Positions 44,611-49,203 of a DNA stretch of 49,203 nucleotides are shown here, piece after piece. How positions within the stretch are numbered: the first letter of the stretch is position 1; every line of letters begins with the position of its first letter. The stretch lies in the NCBI GenBank assembly GCA_030533085.1, contig JAUNJZ010000019.1, forward strand, positions 1 to 49,203, read 5' to 3'. The notes beneath the pieces are model-generated. The model made no database searches. It was not told the origin of the DNA and was given only the letters and a program-made list of their open reading frames with translations. Source of the stretch: Synergistaceae bacterium (GTDB taxonomy: Bacteria > Synergistota > Synergistia > Synergistales > Synergistaceae). The position numbers and the translations under genes are program-made.

Positions 44611-44650
44611 AAGATAGAAAGAGGGCGCGTCCGCGCCCTCTTTCTATCTT
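44611..44650. terminator. Bidirectional terminator, 19-bp perfect stem
   Basis: AAGATAGAAAGAGGGCGCG (44611-44629), TC, and its exact complement (44632-44650). It lies between convergent genes and includes the stop codon of the minus-strand gene. The A-rich and T-rich ends serve both directions. Confidence 0.85.
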
Positions 44651-45747
44651 ATCGCGCAGATATTTCCTCCCGCCGTCGGTACGATGAGCCTTCCGGCTGT
44701 GACCGCCGGCGTGGCTATGACGTCGCCTTCAAGGTCGAGCTGCCACGCGGGAGCTCCGCTTTCCATATCGAGGGCGAAAAGTCTGTCGCTGTTTGAGCCG
44801 ATGTAGATCCTTCCGCCGTATGCCGCCGCCGAAGAGAATACGGAGCCGCCCGTCTGATATTTCCAGAGGGGGGAGCCGCTCAGCGCGTCGAGCGCCGTCA
44901 CGTTTCCTGAAATGTCGCCGAATACCACTCTGCCGCTATGGACGAGCGGAGATGTCTCTATCTGCGCCTTCGCGTCGTAATTCCAGATGACGGCCTGATG
45001 CTTGATGCGGGCGCAGTAAATTTTCCCGTCCTGGCTTGTGAAGTAGAGATGTCCGTTCGCGACGGCCGGAGCGGAGGTGATGGGGCCGCCGACGATGGCG
45101 CGCCAGCTCAGCTGACCGTCGGCGGCGTTTATGGCGTACATCTTGCCGTTGCGGTTGCCTATGTAGACTATGCCGTCAGCGACGACGGGGGAGCCTGTTA
45201 CGGCGGCGTCTGTCTTAAACTTCCACTTTTGCCAGCCTGTTTTGATCGTTACTGCGTAGACATAGCCGTCGTTGGAGCCGAAATATACCACTCCGTCGGC
45301 GACGGCCGGCGACGACTGTATGCTGTTCGATGTGGTGAATTTCCATATCTGCTCGCCTGTGTCGGCGTTCAGGCAGTAGAGTCTGCTGTCAAAGCCGCCT
45401 ATAAAGATTCTCCCGTTTACCGCGGCCGGCGACGTCGTTACCCAGTTGTCGGTCTCGAACTTCCAGCGCTGTTTTCCAGTCTCTGCGTCCAGCGCGTAGA
45501 CGGCTCCGTCGTTGGAGCCGAAATATACCATGCCCCTGTAAACGGCCGGGGATGAGGCTATATTCTGCCAGAGCTGTGTAGTCCATTCGCGGACGCCGCC
45601 GATGGCGGGCGCGCCGCGAAGCTCCGCTGACATCGTCCCATTGCGCAGTTCGTTGTTTTTGAAGAAGGGCCAGTCCTCCGCGCGGGCCGCGGCAGAGGCC
45701 GACAGCAGCGCAGCCGCCGCTATCATGACTGCTATTTTTTTGTGCAT
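44644..45747 (-). CDS. Secreted PQQ-type beta-propeller repeat protein
   Basis: A 367-residue secreted protein: signal peptide (MHKKIAVMIAAAALLSASAAARA), then about seven blade repeats of the form SSPAVxxGxVYFGSNDGxVYALDAxTGxxxWKF. Such PQQ-like (quinoprotein-type) propellers are found in BamB and in many periplasmic proteins. Enzyme activity is not implied, and no PQQ-dehydrogenase catalytic residues were recognised. The ATG at 45747 has GGAGGA 9 nt upstream; an in-frame ATG at 45768 has no site. It may be an outer-membrane or cell-surface scaffold. Confidence 0.88.
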   Translation of the reverse strand: MHKKIAVMIAAAALLSASAAARAEDWPFFKNNELRNGTMSAELRGAPAIGGVREWTTQLWQNIASSPAVYRGMVYFGSNDGAVYALDAETGKQRWKFETDNWVTTSPAAVNGRIFIGGFDSRLYCLNADTGEQIWKFTTSNSIQSSPAVADGVVYFGSNDGYVYAVTIKTGWQKWKFKTDAAVTGSPVVADGIVYIGNRNGKMYAINAADGQLSWRAIVGGPITSAPAVANGHLYFTSQDGKIYCARIKHQAVIWNYDAKAQIETSPLVHSGRVVFGDISGNVTALDALSGSPLWKYQTGGSVFSSAAAYGGRIYIGSNSDRLFALDMESGAPAWQLDLEGDVIATPAVTAGRLIVPTAGGNICAIR

Positions 45748-45882
45748 TTTTATATTTCCTCCGTTCATAGCTTATTTTATCCGATTATATTCTCTTCCAG
45801 CCGGAAAAGCCTCTGCCCTCTCAGTAAAATTCATGCGCCGCAGGCGGATTTTTTAAGCTTCTCCGGTATTCTTCTCAGTTTT

Positions 45883-46926
45883 TTAATCCGCGTAGTCGCC
45901 GCGCTCGCTTACCACCCTGTAGCCTATCTTTTCCATTCGCCGTTCAAGCGACGCCCTTGCCTCCGCCGCCTCGTCGCCGGTGCTTATTTTGTTGTCGTAG
46001 AGCATATATTTTTTCCGCACGCTGATCGGCGACAGATTCGGCATCACTACATTGCAGCCGGCCAGCATGCCAAGCTCGCGCCCGTTGTCCTCTATGGTGC
46101 CGAGCGCCGTCGTAGCAGGCAGCAGCACCTTCGGATTCATCAGGCGCACGATGGCGAGCAGAAAGAGCGTCAGCTCCGCCGTGCCGGCCTTCTCCCGCGC
46201 GAAGGGGGTGTCGTGGTGCGGAATGAATGGCCCCATGCCTACCATCTGCGGCCCGAAGCTCTTTATGAAGATCAGGTCTTCAACGATGTTGTCCAGCGTC
46301 TGATAGGGGGAGCCGATCATGGAGCCGCAGCCCACCTGGTAGCCTATCTCTTTCAGCACGCGCAGGCACTCGATCCTGTTTGCCAGAGACAGCTCTGCCG
46401 GATGCAGCTTCGCGTAGTGTTCGGGAGTCGCAGTCTCGTGGCGCAGCAGGTAGCGGTTCGCGCCGGCGTCAAAGAATCTCCGGTAGCTCTCAGCGCTTTT
46501 TTCTCCGAGAGAGAGCGTAATGGCGCAGTCCGGGTATTTACCCCTGATAGCTCCGATGATATCGACCATTATGTCGTCTGTGTAAAAGCTGTCCTCTCCC
46601 CCCTGAAGGACGAAGGTGCGGAAGCCGAGTCTGTAGCCCTCTTCGCAGCAGTGCATTATGTCTTCTTTTGTGAGGCGGTAGCGCTGAGCCGCGCCGTTGC
46701 TCCGGCGTATGCCGCAGTAATAGCAGTCGTTGCGGCAGTAATTTGTCATCTCAATGAGGCCGCGCACATAGACCTTATTTCCGTAGTGCCGCCGCGCTGC
46801 CTCCCGCGCCCGTTCAAAGAGTCTCTCCGCGCTCTCTGCGTTCCTGTTTTCTATCAGGAAACGAAGCTCTTCGCGCGAGGCATTTTCATTCCTGTACAGC
46901 GAATCTGTTATTTTGGCCGATTCCAT
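45883..46926 (-). CDS. hydE: [FeFe]-hydrogenase H-cluster maturase HydE
   Basis: A 347-residue radical SAM enzyme that helps build the H-cluster of [FeFe] hydrogenase. The SAM cluster site is NYCRNDCYYCGIR (Cys64, Cys68, Cys71). Further blocks typical of HydE/BioB-like enzymes are FVLQGGEDSFYTDD, LRHETATPEHYAKLHP and MVGMGPFIPHHDTPFA. HydF, HydG and the hydrogenase are not in the window. PylB is a relative, but the HydE-type end fits best. Confidence 0.88.
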   Translation of the reverse strand: MESAKITDSLYRNENASREELRFLIENRNAESAERLFERAREAARRHYGNKVYVRGLIEMTNYCRNDCYYCGIRRSNGAAQRYRLTKEDIMHCCEEGYRLGFRTFVLQGGEDSFYTDDIMVDIIGAIRGKYPDCAITLSLGEKSAESYRRFFDAGANRYLLRHETATPEHYAKLHPAELSLANRIECLRVLKEIGYQVGCGSMIGSPYQTLDNIVEDLIFIKSFGPQMVGMGPFIPHHDTPFAREKAGTAELTLFLLAIVRLMNPKVLLPATTALGTIEDNGRELGMLAGCNVVMPNLSPISVRKKYMLYDNKISTGDEAAEARASLERRMEKIGYRVVSERGDYAD

Positions 46927-47109
46927 AATCGTTCACTCCAGTCATGCCGATTCTCCGCGCTGATTATATCTCATATCGCCGCTATTTTACCGAAAAGGGT
47001 CGGATAAAGGCGCGCCCGGTCTCTGAAAAATACGTAATTCAGAGGGGCGGAAAACAGGTATAATTGCCGAATGACAGACGACGATACTGTTCGCGGGGGA
47101 GGATGAAAA

Positions 47110-47523
47110 ATGCAGACAGTGGAGACATTTCTGGAAAATTATAAAACGCTGATATTTTTCTGCGCGCTGCTGGTATTCGGCGCGCGCAGGATATATCTTA
47201 TACGCAGAGAGATGAGCGACGTTTTGCGCGGAAGCGCCCGCGCCCTTTCCGCCGCCGTCATCTTCGGAGGAACGAGGCGCTTTCGCGCAGCTTCTGAGGC
47301 GGCGCGCGGTATTCCCTTTGTTGAATTTATGCGCGAGAACGCGCTGACAGAATACGCCGGGCCGCTTATGGCCGAGCCTTACGCCTCTTTTATCAGGGTG
47401 CTGACGCGGCGCGGAGCCGACGACGAAATAATATCAATCGAGCTGAGAGCCGGCCTGGGGCTGGCCCCAGTGGAGGTCTACAGAAGCGGGGCGCTTGCCA
47501 GAGTAACCGCGGGTTTGCGATAG
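47110..47523 (+). CDS. Small protein with an N-terminal membrane helix, unknown function
   Basis: A 137-residue protein of unknown family. Residues ~11-30 (YKTLIFFCALLVFGARRIYL) form one hydrophobic segment with a positive flank, so it is probably membrane-anchored with the rest in the cytoplasm. The remainder is rich in Arg and Ala, with no motif I recognise. A strong GGGGGAGG site precedes the ATG. It is 108 bp upstream of the siroheme reductase gene on the same strand, but no functional link can be shown. Confidence 0.7.
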   Translation: MQTVETFLENYKTLIFFCALLVFGARRIYLIRREMSDVLRGSARALSAAVIFGGTRRFRAASEAARGIPFVEFMRENALTEYAGPLMAEPYASFIRVLTRRGADDEIISIELRAGLGLAPVEVYRSGALARVTAGLR

Positions 47524-47630
47524 ATATCTCACACTAAAAACACACTAAACCGTCAGCTATGCGGAACTTAACCTCACAGGAATGGAAAGCGAACAAACAA
47601 ATTCAAGGAATTTAAGGAGAGAAATAAGCT

Positions 47631-48560
47631 ATGACAAACGGCTCTGTTACGACCGAGGAAGAGAAATCAGTTAAGGCTCTTGGCTTTCTGAGGAACAGGG
47701 GGACGAATAATTTTTCAGGACGCGTAATCACAGTAAACGGCAAAATCACGGCAGAGCAGATGATTTGCCTGTCGGAAGCGGCGAAGCTCTACGGGAACGG
47801 CGTCGTCACGATGACGACGCGCCAGACAATCGAGTGCCAGGGAATACCCTTTGACAAGATAGAAGATTTTCGCGCCTGCATAGCGAAGGCCGGGCTCGCC
47901 TCCGGAGGTACTGGGCCTAAAGTGCGCCCCGTCGTCTGCTGTAAGGGGACGACCTGCCAGTATGGCCTTATCGACGCCTTCGCGCTTTCGGAGGAGATAC
48001 ACGAGCGCTTCTACAACGGCTACCGGACGGTGAAGCTGCCGCATAAATTCAAAATTGCCGTCGGCGGCTGTCCGAATAACTGCGTCAAACCTGAGCTTAA
48101 CGACGTTGGCGTCATCGGCCAGCTTATCCCGAATTTTGACGCCGGCAGCTGCAAAGGCTGTAAAAAGTGCGCCGTGGAAATGTTCTGCCCGATAGGGGCG
48201 GCGAAGCTGAAGGACGGGCTGATGGAGATAGACGAGAAGAAATGCAATCACTGCGGACGCTGTATCGGCAAGTGCGGCTTTGGCGCCATAAAGGATGGAA
48301 CTCTTGGCTATAAAATATATATCGGCGGCCGCTGGGGAAAATCCACAGCCGTGGGGGAGGCTCTCGGCAAAATCTTCACAGATAAGGAAGAGGCCCTTAC
48401 CGTCATAGAGCGGGCGATTCTTCTCTTCCGCGAGCGGGGCAAGGCTGGGGAGCGTTTCGCCTCTGTCATCTCGCGCCTAGGCTTTGAATATGTCGAAAGA
48501 GAGCTGTTGGAAAGGGATATAATGTCAAGAAAAGAAGCTATCCTTGAGTCCGCCCTCTAA
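47631..48560 (+). CDS. Siroheme/4Fe-4S reductase with ferredoxin domain (sulfite/nitrite reductase-like)
   Basis: A 309-residue protein of the nitrite/sulfite reductase 4Fe-4S superfamily. The N-terminal half is the ferredoxin-like half-domain with TRQTIECQGIP. The siroheme-linked cluster site is Cys103-x5-Cys109 with Cys147-x3-Cys151 (GGCPNNCVKP). A two-cluster ferredoxin insert follows: Cys174, 177, 180, 186 and Cys205, 208, 211, 215. This resembles the AsrC subunit of anaerobic sulfite reductase and related short dissimilatory-type enzymes in anaerobes. asrA and asrB are not adjacent, so the electron donor and real substrate are uncertain. An AAGGAGAG site precedes the ATG. Confidence 0.85.
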   Translation: MTNGSVTTEEEKSVKALGFLRNRGTNNFSGRVITVNGKITAEQMICLSEAAKLYGNGVVTMTTRQTIECQGIPFDKIEDFRACIAKAGLASGGTGPKVRPVVCCKGTTCQYGLIDAFALSEEIHERFYNGYRTVKLPHKFKIAVGGCPNNCVKPELNDVGVIGQLIPNFDAGSCKGCKKCAVEMFCPIGAAKLKDGLMEIDEKKCNHCGRCIGKCGFGAIKDGTLGYKIYIGGRWGKSTAVGEALGKIFTDKEEALTVIERAILLFRERGKAGERFASVISRLGFEYVERELLERDIMSRKEAILESAL

Positions 48561-48603
48561 ACAATTGGCGGCGCGGCACGCTAACGGCCTGTATCCCGTA
48601 CAG

Positions 48604-48636
48604 AAGGCGGCGGACAGCGAAATTGTCCGCCGCCTT
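48604..48636 (+). terminator. Hairpin after the siroheme reductase gene
   Basis: AAGGCGGCGGACA (48604-48616) and its perfect complement (48624-48636), 7-nt loop, then TTTG. A probable intrinsic terminator, although the T-tract is short. Confidence 0.65.
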
Positions 48637-48660
48637 TGCCGCGCGCTTCCGCCAGAGGGC

Positions 48661-48689
48661 AAAAAAATAACCCGGCCTTTAGAGCCGGG
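48661..48689 (-). terminator. Terminator of the ferredoxin-tRNA unit
   Basis: On the minus strand CCCGGC/GCCGGG (48671-48676 and 48684-48689) is followed by TTATTTTTTT. It lies 11 bp beyond the tRNA 3' end. Confidence 0.8.
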
Positions 48690-48700
48690 ATTTACATCAA

Positions 48701-48777
48701 TGGTGGGCCCATCAGGAATCGAACCTGAAACCATCCGGTTATGAGCCGGGAGCTCTAACCAATTGAGCTATGGGCCC
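48701..48777 (-). tRNA. tRNA with CAU anticodon, probably tRNA-Ile2
   Basis: A 77-nt cloverleaf with a 7-bp acceptor stem (GGGCCCA/TGGGCCC), D-arm GCTC/GAGC, anticodon loop CTCATAA (anticodon CAT), T-arm TCAGG-TTCGAAT-CCTGA, and encoded CCA. The anticodon stem has one outer C-A mismatch. A G1-C72 pair excludes an initiator tRNA. C4-G69 and C5-G68 are the pairs by which TilS recognises tRNA-Ile2 in E. coli, favouring Ile(CAU, lysidine) over elongator Met. This assignment is moderate. Confidence 0.93.
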
Positions 48778-48797
48778 TTTTGCTGCTGCTTCTTGCC

Positions 48798-48977
48798 TTA
48801 TTCCGCCGTTATCGCGGAGACGGGACAGCTGTCTGCCGCTTCCTTGGCCGACTGGGTAAGCTCCTGGTCAATTACCATAGACTTACCCTCTATCTCGTCG
48901 AGCTTGAAGTTCTGTGGGCAAAGCTCGGCGCACACGCCACAGCCGATGCAATCATCCAAATTGATTTTGATGCTCAT
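48798..48977 (-). CDS. Single-cluster [4Fe-4S] ferredoxin
   Basis: A 59-residue ferredoxin closely resembling Thermotoga-type monocluster ferredoxins. Cluster ligands are Cys10, Cys13, Cys16 (CIGCGVC) and Cys51 (SCPVSAI). Cys20 is also present; in the Thermotoga protein the matching Cys pairs in a disulfide, but the partner Cys is absent here. The ATG at 48977 has GGGAGGT 8 nt upstream. A probable carrier of low-potential electrons for oxidoreductases and hydrogenase. The tRNA gene begins 20 bp downstream on the same strand. Confidence 0.93.
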   Translation of the reverse strand: MSIKINLDDCIGCGVCAELCPQNFKLDEIEGKSMVIDQELTQSAKEAADSCPVSAITAE

Positions 48978-49005
48978 GGCGGTCACCTCCCTTCCACGGG
49001 GTATG

Positions 49006-49034
49006 ATTCTACGACATTTTTCGCGATACGTCAA
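49006..49034 (-). promoter_or_regulatory. Promoter of the ferredoxin gene and tRNA
   Basis: On the minus strand TTGACG (49029-49034), a 17-nt spacer and TAGAAT (49006-49011; 5 of 6 consensus). It gives a leader of about 25 nt before the ferredoxin ATG. Confidence 0.7.
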
Positions 49035-49152
49035 ACGCTTTTTACAATTTTGTCATTGTTCGTTAATTGCAAAAGTAACCGCGAGTACTATTTTCTCAAA
49101 GTCTCCTTTAGTTTTGCAACTGACATAGACCAATAAACCTCGCCATTTCCTG

Positions 49153-49203
49153 TGTCAATAGCCAGAGAAAATGTCACCTTAAAAGTTCAGAGAAAATGTC
49201 ACA
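49153..49203. mobile_element. Probable end of an IS21-type insertion sequence (truncated by the window)
   Basis: The sequence starts TGTCAATAGC and contains two copies of CAGAGAAAATGTCAC (49163-49177 and 49188-49202), 25 bp apart. Multiple internal repeats of this kind at a 5'-TGT end are a mark of IS21-family transposons, whose transposase binds them. The istA gene should lie beyond the window edge. The 49035-49152 stretch before it holds no gene; an 8-bp inverted repeat (TTGCAAAA 49067-49074, TTTTGCAA 49112-49119) is the only structure seen. Confidence 0.6.

Noticed and set aside
45742-47007. A 421-codon plus-strand frame opposite hydE
   Set aside because: It is antisense to a gene with clear radical SAM motifs and has no protein-like features of its own.
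48701-48777. The CAU tRNA as initiator tRNA-fMet
   Set aside because: It has a G1-C72 pair and lacks the three-GC anticodon stem of initiators.

Overview
The window is a GC-rich chromosomal segment of a Gram-negative-type anaerobic bacterium. An operon-dense layout, branched-chain amino acid uptake genes, a histidine- or arginine-type ureohydrolase, an [FeFe]-hydrogenase maturase (HydE), a siroheme/ferredoxin reductase and a Thermotoga-like ferredoxin all suggest an amino-acid-fermenting anaerobe. From remembered gene content I favour Synergistota (Cloacibacillus-like). That is inference; no 16S gene or marker in the window proves it.

Layout. 1-2000 is an accessory patch read leftward: the first 18 codons of a gene that leaves the window, a 26-bp/111-bp/26-bp inverted-site cassette carrying a strong promoter, a serine recombinase, and a BRO-N antirepressor-like protein. 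2073-9852 is housekeeping: cysS on the minus strand, divergent from uvrC-ribD-ribE-ribBA-ribH-serS. 9975-17523 holds a membrane/GT26 glycosyltransferase fusion, ybaB-recR, a PIN-TRAM protein, an ispD-ispF fusion, guaB and xthA. 17637-21686 has a ureohydrolase, a thioredoxin-fold protein, cysK, a small methyltransferase, and a divergent HxlR regulator/flavin reductase pair. 21807-33401 is one minus-strand purine operon, purS-purQ-purL-purF-purC-purF2-purM-purNH-purD-purE. 33614-38300 is a complete livKHMGF transporter. 38407-48560 holds fmdE-like, malic enzyme, lysA, an Hpt plus REC-PAS-GGDEF-EAL signalling pair, a PQQ-type beta-propeller protein, hydE, a small membrane protein and a siroheme reductase. 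48662-48977 is a ferredoxin gene with a CAU tRNA just downstream. The last 50 bases look like the end of an IS21-type element.

How the genes work together. The purine operon makes IMP from PRPP (purB and purK are not here), and guaB draws IMP toward GMP. The rib genes cover all the core riboflavin steps. The liv genes import branched-chain or other hydrophobic amino acids. They diverge from the pur operon across a 212-bp region between the two start codons, where each side has a good sigma-70-type promoter.

Best candidates for new biology: (1) the recombinase-linked invertible promoter at 93-255, now facing the truncated leftward gene. Its two 26-bp sites have 2-bp cores (GT and AC) that match only in inverted alignment. 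(2) A second PurF in the pur operon in which the catalytic Cys is Ser and other glutamine-site residues are changed, while the PRPP and Fe-S residues remain. (3) A PurN-PurH fusion with a strong internal ribosome binding site at the domain junction. (4) A WecA-like membrane domain, apparently without its catalytic residues, fused to a GT26 transferase.
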